A stretch of DNA of 10,518 bases from Proteobacteria bacterium UBA664 (lineage in GTDB: Bacteria; Pseudomonadota; Gammaproteobacteria; UBA7966): contig DBNU01000046.1 in the NCBI GenBank assembly GCA_002299125.1, forward strand, positions 1 to 10,518, in the 5' to 3' direction. This document shows, one piece after another, positions 1 to 5,649 of the stretch (positions within the stretch are counted from its first letter, which is position 1; every line of letters starts with the position of its first letter). The notes below the pieces were generated by a model that saw nothing but the letters and a program-made list of their open reading frames with translations, was not told the DNA's origin and searched no databases. Both the position numbers and the translations under genes were made by a program.

Positions 1-140
1 TCGCGGTCATGGACGCCACGGCGGTGGTCCTGTGCCGCGACAACGGCATGCCACTGCGTGTGGTGGATATGGGTCGCCCGGATGCCCTGCTGCGTGCTGT
101 CCGCGGTGAGGCCGAAGGCACGCTCGTGACCGCTGACTGA
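1..140 (+). CDS. pyrH: UMP kinase (uridylate kinase), 3' end only
   Basis: This is the last 45 codons of the bacterial UMP kinase, which phosphorylates UMP to UDP in the cytoplasm for pyrimidine nucleotide synthesis. The reading frame starts at base 3 and runs to TGA at 138-140. The visible peptide contains LRVVDMGRPDALLRAVRG followed by EGTLV near the C-terminus. This matches the family ending, which in E. coli is [25 protein letters not shown]-like. The 5' part lies outside the window, so kinase motifs cannot be checked. Its position just upstream of frr is the standard bacterial order (rpsB-tsf-pyrH-frr) and supports the call independently. The gap to the chosen frr start is 85 bp. Confidence 0.9.
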   Translation, partial: AVMDATAVVLCRDNGMPLRVVDMGRPDALLRAVRGEAEGTLVTAD

Positions 141-152
141 ACGCCCGACAGT

Positions 153-170
153 GGTCAGGTCAGGTCAGGT
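153..170 (+). repeat. GGTCA short tandem repeat (3.6 copies)
   Basis: GGTCA is repeated perfectly three times and followed by GGT in the pyrH-frr spacer. It lies upstream of the frr Shine-Dalgarno sequence and outside any likely coding sequence, because the frr start is placed at 226. No function is apparent. Confidence 0.7.
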
Positions 171-214
171 GCGACCTGTGCCAGCCGTTGCCCCCATCCG
201 TGCACATTCATTGC

Positions 215-219
215 AGGAG
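215..219 (+). promoter_or_regulatory. Ribosome binding site that sets the frr start
   Basis: AGGAG lies 6 nt before the GTG at 226. The open frame continues upstream to a GTG at 151, but that start has no comparable site and would add 25 residues that the family lacks. Confidence 0.8.
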
Positions 220-225
220 CCGACA

Positions 226-786
226 GTGAACATCGACACGACCATCAGTGACGCCGAAAAGCGCATGGGCAAGGCCATCGAGGCCCTCAGCAACGAACTC
301 ACCAAGATCCGCACCGGACGCGCCCACCCAAGTCTGCTCGATCAGGTGTCGGTGGACTACTACGGCACCGAGACGCCACTCTCCCAGGTGGCGCGTGTGA
401 ACGTGAGCGATTCCCGCACCCTCATGGTGGTGCCGTTCGAGAAGCCGATGCTGACCGTCTGCGACAAGGCCATCCGGAACGCCAACCTGGGCCTGAATCC
501 GGTGAGCGCCGGCGACGGGTTGCGCGTGGCCCTGCCGCCGCTGACCGAGGAGCGGCGACGCGAACTCGCCAAACTGTGCCGCAGCCACGCGGAGGACTCG
601 CGGGTGGCCGTGCGCAACGTGCGGCGGGACGCCAACCAGTCCTTCAAGGACGCCATCAAGAAGAAGCTCATCTCCGAAGACGATGAGCGGCGCGCCGAGG
701 AGCGGATCCAGAAGCTCACGGATGCCTACATCAAGCAGGTCGATCAGGTGGTCGAGCGCAAGGAAAAGGAGTTGCTGGAGGTCTGA
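226..786 (+). CDS. frr: Ribosome recycling factor
   Basis: Ribosome recycling factor acts with EF-G in the cytoplasm to split the post-termination ribosome so that it can be reused. The predicted protein is 186 aa, against 185 aa in E. coli. Family signatures are clear: KIRTGRAHPSLLD near the N-terminus, VDYYGTETPL, SRTLMVVPFEK, LGLNPVSAGDGLRVALPPLT, RVAVRNVRRDAN and ISEDDERRAEE. The charged N- and C-terminal helices form the three-helix bundle, and the central segment (about residues 31-105) forms the small beta domain. The GTG start is chosen because AGGAG sits 6 nt upstream and the length then fits the family. It follows pyrH as in most bacteria. A 214-bp spacer separates it from uppS, so uppS may have its own promoter. 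Confidence 0.97.
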   Translation: MNIDTTISDAEKRMGKAIEALSNELTKIRTGRAHPSLLDQVSVDYYGTETPLSQVARVNVSDSRTLMVVPFEKPMLTVCDKAIRNANLGLNPVSAGDGLRVALPPLTEERRRELAKLCRSHAEDSRVAVRNVRRDANQSFKDAIKKKLISEDDERRAEERIQKLTDAYIKQVDQVVERKEKELLEV

Positions 787-945
787 GCGGAGTCGCCATG
801 CCCTCCATCCTGCATTCGGGAAGGGCGCACGGCCGCCTCGGGCCGCTGGCGTGGCGCTGGCCGGGTTTCCGGCGTAGCCTAGTCAGGCATTGTCGGTCTG
901 GCCCCCGCGCCCGCTGCCGTGCACCGGACCAGAGACCGGGTGTGC

Positions 946-960
946 TGTGCGTTGCGCACA
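946..960 (+). other. Small hairpin upstream of uppS
   Basis: TGTGCG (946-951) and CGCACA (955-960) form a perfect 6-bp stem with a TTG loop. It lies 40 nt before the uppS start, in the 214-bp frr-uppS spacer. No run of T follows, so it does not look like an intrinsic terminator. It could be incidental in GC-rich DNA. I see no convincing promoter in this spacer. Confidence 0.35.
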
Positions 961-1000
961 CCGCACGGCATGATCGCATTCAAGGGGCCAGCAGCCAGCG

Positions 1001-1819
1001 ATGAACGACCCTGCCCAGAGCATTCCCCGGCACATCGCCATCATCATGGACGGCAACGGACGCTGGGCCGAGCGCCGCAGCCTGCCACGCTTTGCCGGCC
1101 ACCGGGCTGGGGTGGAGGCGGTGCGCGAAGTGGTACGTGCCTGCTCAGCCCTGAATGTGGGCGTGCTCACCCTATTTGCCTTCAGCAGCGAGAACTGGCG
1201 TCGCCCGCGCATCGAGGTGACGCTGCTCATGCGCCTGTTCACGAGCGCGCTGGCGCGTGAGGCCAGGCGTTTGCACGGCGCCAACGTCCGTCTGCGCGTC
1301 ATCGGCGGCCGCGCGGCCTTCCCGGCCCGCCTGCAGCGGGCGATCGCCGATGCCGAGGAGCTGACCCGCGGCAATACCGGCCTCGAACTCGTGGTGGCGG
1401 CCAACTACGGCGGGCGCTGGGACATCGCCGAGGCGGCACGTGAACTCGCCCGGCGCGTGGCCCGCGGCGAACTCGCCCCCGATGCCATCGACGAGGCGCT
1501 GCTGGGGTCAGCGCTCAGTCTTGCCGATTTGCCGGAGCCCGACCTCTTCATCCGCACTGGTGGGGAGCAGCGGATCAGTAATTTCCTGCTCTGGCAACTG
1601 GCCTACTGCGAGCTCTACTTCACCGATACCCTGTGGCCGGATTTCGGGGTCGCCGCCCTGCAGCAGGCGCTCGGGAGCTTCGCCCGGCGGCAGCGTCGCT
1701 TTGGGCGCACGGGCGATCAGGTGAATACGGGCGGCAGTTCAATGTTGCTGGAGTCCGCCCCCCGGCCGGATGGCACGACCGACCCGGATTCGCCTGGGGT
1801 GCGCGCAAACAGCGCCTAA
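1001..1819 (+). CDS. uppS: Undecaprenyl diphosphate synthase (cis-prenyltransferase) with extended C-terminus
   Basis: UppS condenses eight isopentenyl diphosphates onto farnesyl diphosphate. The product is C55 undecaprenyl diphosphate, precursor of the lipid carrier for peptidoglycan and O-antigen. The family signature HIAIIMDGNGRWA lies at residues 11-23, with catalytic/Mg-binding Asp17. FSSENWRRP follows, and the second signature begins RTGGEQRISNFLLWQ at residue 185 and continues with ELYFTDTLWPDF. The protein is 272 aa, against 253 aa in E. coli. The excess is a tail of about 37 residues after RRFG (232-235), rich in Gly, Ser, Pro and Asp. The ATG is fixed by an in-frame TGA at 971-973, since no other start lies between. 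The Shine-Dalgarno match is weak: AAGGGG at 982-987 sits 13 nt away. It precedes cdsA, as is usual, but a 367-bp repeat-bearing spacer intervenes. Confidence 0.96.
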   Translation: MNDPAQSIPRHIAIIMDGNGRWAERRSLPRFAGHRAGVEAVREVVRACSALNVGVLTLFAFSSENWRRPRIEVTLLMRLFTSALAREARRLHGANVRLRVIGGRAAFPARLQRAIADAEELTRGNTGLELVVAANYGGRWDIAEAARELARRVARGELAPDAIDEALLGSALSLADLPEPDLFIRTGGEQRISNFLLWQLAYCELYFTDTLWPDFGVAALQQALGSFARRQRRFGRTGDQVNTGGSSMLLESAPRPDGTTDPDSPGVRANSA

Positions 1820-1942
1820 GTCAGGCCATGCGCCCTGGGCCGTGTGGAGAGATCCGCCGCGCGTGCCGATGGCGGCGCTGACCGCATTTCGGCCCTCATC
1901 TCCCGCATCCGATGGAACCTCAGCGCAGAAGTCGCCATCAAT

Positions 1943-2102
1943 GCGTCATTCCCGCACGGGCCACACCATCATCTCCGCGCAACTCACACCCGCATCCCCC
2001 CGGGTCACGCCGTCATCTCTGCACAACTCACACCCTCATCCCCCACGGGTCACGCCGTCATCCCCGCCTGCGCGGGGTTGACGGGAGAGGCGGGAATGAC
2101 GC
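1943..2102. repeat. Intergenic repeat cluster bounded by a perfect 13-bp inverted repeat
   Basis: GCGTCATTCCCGC (1943-1955) is the exact reverse complement of GCGGGAATGACGC (2090-2102), so a 160-bp block is bracketed by inverted ends. Inside are two direct repeat units, 1969-2012 and 2013-2057, that agree except for four substitutions and one single-base gap. A third unit begins at 2058 but diverges after about 8 bases. The 17-mer CGGGTCACGCCGTCATC occurs exactly at 2001-2017 and 2046-2062. Similar short GTCATTCCCGC-type inverted repeats are common dispersed intergenic elements in proteobacteria. Whether this one is dispersed in its genome cannot be seen from a single window. It has no transposase, so a MITE-like or REP-like element is the most that can be inferred. 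Confidence 0.75.
2056..2101. repeat. Self-complementary repeat unit (46 bp) within the cluster
   Basis: CGTCATCCCCGC (2056-2067) pairs with GCGGGAATGACG (2090-2101) with one mismatch. A nested alternative hairpin is CCCCGC (2062-2067) with GCGGGG (2072-2077) around a CTGC loop. A further half-copy, GCAGGAATGACG, lies outside the block at 2111-2122. This unit resembles a complete single element, with the upstream direct repeats looking like degenerate partial copies. No T-run follows, so an intrinsic terminator is not supported. Confidence 0.6.
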
Positions 2103-2186
2103 CGTGACGTGCAGGAATGACGTTGCGACCCGCCGGAAACACACGACCCACCTGACAGCTGCCAGCGATTGGCCACCATTGCGCCC

Positions 2187-3002
2187 GTGAACCCCGTCGA
2201 CACCAATTCCACCCTGCAGATCCGTCTGGCCACCTCCGCGGTCCTCGCGGCACCGTCTGTGGCGGGCGTCATTTTTCTGCCCACCTGGGGGGTCGCGCTC
2301 GTCTGGGGTTCGGTACTCGGACTGGCCGCCTGGGAATGGGGCTGGCTGCTTGGCGGCACGCGCCGCGAACGCAGCGCCTATCTGGCTGCCTGTGCCCTGC
2401 TGACGGGGCTGCTGCTGCTGCTGCCGGCGGCGGTGCTCGCGCTCGGACTGCCGCTCTGGGCCCTTGCGGCCTGGTCCATCTGGCGCTTCGAGCAGGGTGG
2501 TGCGGCACCGTCCAGGTCGGCGCGTCTGCTCTTTGCCGCAGCCGCCCTGCCGCTCGCCGCCGCGTCACTCGTCACGCTGCACGCCCAGGGTGGGGGCGGC
2601 GCCTGTCTCACCCTCTTCACGCTGGTGTGGACGGCCGACTCGGTTGCCTACCTGGTCGGCAAGCATTTCGGTCGCCAGCGTCTGGCCCCGCTGGTGAGTC
2701 CGGGGAAAACCCGTGAAGGCACGCTCGCCGCTTGTCTTCTGGCACCGCCCGCAGCGCTGGCCATGGCCAGCGCGCTTGGAGTGCCGGTGTCGGGGGCCAC
2801 GACCTTCCTGATATCGTTGCTGCCGGTGGTGCTGTTCGCGCTGGTGGGTGATCTCTATGAAAGCCTCGTGAAGCGCGTCGCCGGGCGCAAGGACAGCGGC
2901 GTGCTGCTGCCAGGACACGGTGGAGCACTCGACAGGCTGGACAGCCTCATCGCTGCCGCGCCGGCCTTCTGCGTCCTCGTCCCCGTCGTGTCACCACCTT
3001 GA
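2187..3002 (+). CDS. cdsA: Phosphatidate cytidylyltransferase (CDP-diacylglycerol synthase)
   Basis: CdsA is an inner membrane enzyme that makes CDP-diacylglycerol from phosphatidic acid and CTP, the branch point for all phospholipids. The family signature lies at residues 226-252: SLVKRVAGRKDSG followed by LLPGHGGALDRLD. It has Ala where the pattern usually has a larger hydrophobic residue. Upstream, TADSVAYLVGKHFGR and SPGKTREG are also typical. Most of the protein is hydrophobic, with several membrane segments. The predicted length is 271 aa, against 285 aa in E. coli. The start is uncertain: GTG at 2187 and TTG at 2169 (six residues longer) are both possible, and neither has a good Shine-Dalgarno sequence. 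GTG was preferred only as the commoner codon. dxr follows 49 bp after the stop. Confidence 0.93.
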   Translation: MNPVDTNSTLQIRLATSAVLAAPSVAGVIFLPTWGVALVWGSVLGLAAWEWGWLLGGTRRERSAYLAACALLTGLLLLLPAAVLALGLPLWALAAWSIWRFEQGGAAPSRSARLLFAAAALPLAAASLVTLHAQGGGGACLTLFTLVWTADSVAYLVGKHFGRQRLAPLVSPGKTREGTLAACLLAPPAALAMASALGVPVSGATTFLISLLPVVLFALVGDLYESLVKRVAGRKDSGVLLPGHGGALDRLDSLIAAAPAFCVLVPVVSPP

Positions 3003-3010
3003 GCCCCGCC

Positions 3011-3027
3011 CCGGATCACGGATCCGG
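3011..3027 (+). other. Intercistronic hairpin between cdsA and dxr
   Basis: CCGGATC (3011-3017) and GATCCGG (3021-3027) form a perfect 7-bp stem with an ACG loop. It starts 8 nt after the cdsA stop and ends 11 nt before the dxr Shine-Dalgarno sequence. There is no following T-run, so it is not an obvious terminator. It could affect mRNA stability or dxr translation, which is inference only. Confidence 0.5.
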
Positions 3028-3038
3028 TCATCCGCCCC

Positions 3039-3045
3039 GGGAGGA
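3039..3045 (+). promoter_or_regulatory. Ribosome binding site that sets the dxr TTG start
   Basis: GGGAGGA lies 6 nt before the TTG at 3052. The open frame reaches back to 2920 inside cdsA. That upstream part is a Ser/Pro/Arg-rich stretch with no family resemblance. Confidence 0.8.
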
Positions 3046-3051
3046 TTGCCC

Positions 3052-4248
3052 TTGACCGAACCCCGCCTCATCACCGTGCTCGGTGCCACCGGCTCCATCG
3101 GCAAGAGCACCCTGGACGTGATCGCCCGGCACCCTGATCGCTACCGCGTCTTCGCCCTGACTGCCAACCGCAGTGTCGACTGTCTGGCGGCCCAGTGTCG
3201 CGAGCACCGGCCACGTTATGCCGTGGTGGCGGATGTCGCAGCGGGTGCGGCGCTCAGGGCGGCACTGGGGGCGGCGTTGGGGGAGGGCACGACCGAAATC
3301 CTGACGGGGCCGGAGGCGCTGGTGGCCGTGGCCTCGGCCAGCGAGGTGCACAGTGTGATGGCCGCGATCGTGGGTGCGGCCGGGCTGCTGCCGAGCCTGG
3401 CGGCCGCCCGCGCCGGCAAGCGGGTGCTGCTGGCCAACAAGGAGGCCCTGGTGATGTCCGGGCGCCTGTTCATGGACGCCATTGCCACGTCGGGGGCCGA
3501 GTTGCTGCCCATCGACAGCGAGCACAATGCCGTATTTCAGTGTCTGCCTCCGCGCATGGCCGCCGGGCTGGACGCTGCTGGCGTCGCCCGCATCACGCTG
3601 ACGGCCTCCGGTGGCCCCTTCCGCAACACCCCGCTGGCGGATCTGGATCGCGTCACGCCGGCCCAGGCCGTGGCCCATCCCAACTGGAGCATGGGTCGCA
3701 AGATCTCGGTGGACTCCGCCACGATGATGAACAAGGGCCTGGAGTTCATCGAGGCCTGCTGGTTGTTCGCGGCCCGGGCGGAGCAGGTGGACATCGTCAT
3801 CCACCCGCAGAGCATCATCCATTCGCTCGTGAGCTACACGGATGGCTCGACGCTGGCGCAGCTCGGCCATCCGGACATGCGCACACCCATCGCGCATGCA
3901 CTGGCCTGGCCGGAGCGCATCGGCTCCGGTGTCGAACTACTGGACCTGGTGCAGGTCGGCCGTCTGGAGTTCCACGCACCGGACGAGACGCGCTTCCCGT
4001 GCCTCGCCCTGGCGCGTGCGGCCTGGGCTGCCGGTGGTGGCGCGACGGCCGTGTTGAACGCGGCCAACGAGGTCGCGGTGGAGGCATTTCTCGCGGGCGG
4101 CCTTGGCTTCACCGGCATCGCACGGCTGGTTGAGGCTACGCTGGAGCGCTGTGGACACCTGCCGGCGGCAGGGATCGAGTCCGTTCTCGCAGCCGATGCC
4201 GAGGCCCGGCAGCGGGCGCGGGAGTGGCTCGCGCGCAAGGCCGCCTGA
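3052..4248 (+). CDS. dxr: 1-deoxy-D-xylulose 5-phosphate reductoisomerase
   Basis: Dxr (IspC) converts 1-deoxy-D-xylulose 5-phosphate to 2-C-methyl-D-erythritol 4-phosphate with NADPH and a divalent metal, the committed step of the MEP isoprenoid pathway. The predicted protein is 398 aa, the same length as E. coli Dxr. The N-terminal NADPH-binding motif is GATGSIGKSTLDV from residue 11. LLANKEALVMSG follows. The metal ligands are visible as Asp155 and Glu157 in IDSEHNAVFQCL and Glu231 in MMNKGLEFIEA. The substrate-binding regions TASGGPFRN and NWSMGRKISVDSA and the active-site HPQSIIHSLVSYTDGS are intact. TTG was chosen as the start because GGGAGGA lies 6 nt upstream and the length fits. Another in-frame TTG at 3046 would leave almost no spacing. 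The isoprenoids it supplies feed UppS, encoded two genes upstream. rseP follows after 33 bp. Confidence 0.97.
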   Translation: MTEPRLITVLGATGSIGKSTLDVIARHPDRYRVFALTANRSVDCLAAQCREHRPRYAVVADVAAGAALRAALGAALGEGTTEILTGPEALVAVASASEVHSVMAAIVGAAGLLPSLAAARAGKRVLLANKEALVMSGRLFMDAIATSGAELLPIDSEHNAVFQCLPPRMAAGLDAAGVARITLTASGGPFRNTPLADLDRVTPAQAVAHPNWSMGRKISVDSATMMNKGLEFIEACWLFAARAEQVDIVIHPQSIIHSLVSYTDGSTLAQLGHPDMRTPIAHALAWPERIGSGVELLDLVQVGRLEFHAPDETRFPCLALARAAWAAGGGATAVLNAANEVAVEAFLAGGLGFTGIARLVEATLERCGHLPAAGIESVLAADAEARQRAREWLARKAA

Positions 4249-4281
4249 TCGCTTCGAGTCATCTGTTCAGAGGTCGCCAAA

Positions 4282-5649
4282 ATGGTCCTGCTGTCGATCC
4301 TTGCCTACATCGTCACCCTGGGTGTGCTCGTCACTGTGCACGAGTACGGCCACTTCTGGGTGGCGCGCCGGCTGGGAGTCAAGGTGCTGCGGTTCTCCAT
4401 CGGTTTCGGTCGGCCGTTGTACTCGCGCACCTTCGGCGCGGACGCCACCGAGTTCTCGATCTGTGCGCTGCCGCTCGGCGGCTACGTGCGCATGCTCGAT
4501 GAGCGCGAGGGCCCGGTCGAACCGGCCGAGGTGCACCGTGCCTTCAATCGCCAGTCACTCGCCACCCGGACCGCGGTCGTGGTGGCGGGGCCGCTCGCCA
4601 ACTTCCTCTTTGCCGTAATCGCCTACTGGGCCATGTTCGTGCACGGCGTTGCGGGGATCGCCCCCATCATCGGCGAGGTCCGCCCGGATACCCCGGCGGC
4701 CCAGGCGCGGCTGCTGCCGGGTGACCGGATCCTGTCCGTGGAGGGTGACCCGGTGCCGACCTGGGAGGCAGCGATCCAGCGGCTGGTCGAGCGGGTGCTC
4801 GAGGCCGAGTCGGTCCGTCTGGAGATCCGCAGTGCCAACGGTCACGAGCGAGCCGTCACGCTGGATCTGGGTGCCCTGCATGTGGACGACGTCGGTCGGG
4901 GCGAGTTGCTGCAACGCCTCGGCACCCTGCCGCAGAGCGTGCGCATCGAGCCCGTCATCGGTCGTATCGTGGCCGGCAGCCCCGCCGAGCGCGCTGGGCT
5001 GGCACCCGCTGACCGCGTGCTCTACGCCGATGGTGAAAAGGTGACGGACTTTGCCGATCTGGTCCGCCGCGTGCAGGAGCGGCCCGGTGAGCCGGTGGTC
5101 TTCATTGTCGATCGGGCGGGTACGCAGCTCGAACTCTCGGTACGCCCGGATTCTGTGCCGCAGGGTGCACGCTATATCGGCCGCATCGGTGCCGGCCACG
5201 ACCCGGCCGCGGTGATCGATGAGCGCGAGGCCGCCGTCGAACGCTACGATGTGCTCACCGCGCTGCTGCACGGAGTCGACAAGACCGTCACCATTGCCGG
5301 CATGACCGTCGGCGTGATGGGTCGCATGCTGGTGGGTCAGGCCTCGGTGGAGAACCTCTCCGGGCCCATTGCCATCGCCGAGTACGCCGGGCGCTCTGCG
5401 CTCTTCGGGGTCACGGCCTTCGTCAGTTTCTTGGCGGCCGTGAGCATCAGTCTCGGGGTGCTCAATCTGCTGCCGGTGCCTCCCCTGGACGGTGGTCACC
5501 TGCTCAACTACCTAGTAGAGTTCGTGCAACGCAAGCCGCTGTCCGAGGCCGCCCAGATGCGTCTGCTGCAGATGGGTCTCATGTTGTTGATGATCCTGAC
5601 GGCCATCGCCCTCACCAACGATCTGGCACGCGCAACCCTGAATGGCTGA
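4282..5649 (+). CDS. rseP: RIP zinc metalloprotease RseP (site-2 protease)
   Basis: RseP is an inner membrane zinc protease that cleaves the anti-sigma factor RseA within the membrane after DegS has cut it. This releases sigma-E in response to misfolded outer membrane proteins. The protein is 455 aa, against 450 aa in E. coli. The zinc site HEYGH is at residues 20-24 in the first membrane segment, and the third ligand is Asp403 in the NLLPVPPLDGGHLL motif beginning at Asn395. GGYVRMLDE follows the first membrane segment. Two periplasmic PDZ domains are visible: one from about residue 128 (IIGEVRPDTPAA, LLPGDRILSVEGDPV) and one from about 223 (VIGRIVAGSPAERAGL, PADRVLYADG). AGPLANFLFAVIAYW is the second membrane segment. 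The ATG start has AGAGGT 7 nt upstream. The 3' end overlaps bamA by 8 nt, joining the stress sensor to a major client of the pathway. Confidence 0.97.
   Translation: MVLLSILAYIVTLGVLVTVHEYGHFWVARRLGVKVLRFSIGFGRPLYSRTFGADATEFSICALPLGGYVRMLDEREGPVEPAEVHRAFNRQSLATRTAVVVAGPLANFLFAVIAYWAMFVHGVAGIAPIIGEVRPDTPAAQARLLPGDRILSVEGDPVPTWEAAIQRLVERVLEAESVRLEIRSANGHERAVTLDLGALHVDDVGRGELLQRLGTLPQSVRIEPVIGRIVAGSPAERAGLAPADRVLYADGEKVTDFADLVRRVQERPGEPVVFIVDRAGTQLELSVRPDSVPQGARYIGRIGAGHDPAAVIDEREAAVERYDVLTALLHGVDKTVTIAGMTVGVMGRMLVGQASVENLSGPIAIAEYAGRSALFGVTAFVSFLAAVSISLGVLNLLPVPPLDGGHLLNYLVEFVQRKPLSEAAQMRLLQMGLMLLMILTAIALTNDLARATLNG

Larger units (their letters stand above)
1820..2186. other. Non-coding uppS-cdsA spacer carrying a repeat cluster
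   Basis: This 367-bp stretch contains no gene I can support. Open frames across it are short, Pro/His/Arg/Ser-rich and unlike any family I know. The first ~120 bp (1820-1942) show no clear structure. The rest is dominated by related repeats built on GTCATYCCCGC and its complement. No convincing -35/-10 promoter pair or ribosome binding site was found close to cdsA. Confidence 0.75.

Noticed and set aside
2078..2106. TTGACG as a -35 box inside the repeat cluster
   Set aside because: No AT-rich -10 hexamer lies 16-18 nt downstream. The match is part of the repeat.
1770..2107. Short open frames across the uppS-cdsA repeats
   Set aside because: They consist of repeated Pro/His/Ser-rich translation of the DNA repeats and have no ribosome binding site. 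The repeats explain them as non-coding.
1943..2122. CRISPR array
   Set aside because: Adjacent repeat units abut each other with no unique spacers, and they diverge in sequence and length. No cas gene is nearby.
3028..3897. Antisense open frame (289 codons) opposite dxr
   Set aside because: Its composition (His, Gln, Gly and Arg) is typical of an antisense shadow of GC-rich coding sequence. No motif or binding site supports it.
3195..4133. Alternative-frame open frame (312 codons) inside dxr on the + strand
   Set aside because: It is very Gly/Arg-rich with no domain, and dxr in the other frame has intact catalytic motifs.
4555..5499. Long antisense open frame (314 codons) opposite rseP
   Set aside because: It is His/Gly/Arg-rich, resembles no family, and lies entirely opposite the well-supported rseP. 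Long antisense frames are expected in GC-rich coding DNA.
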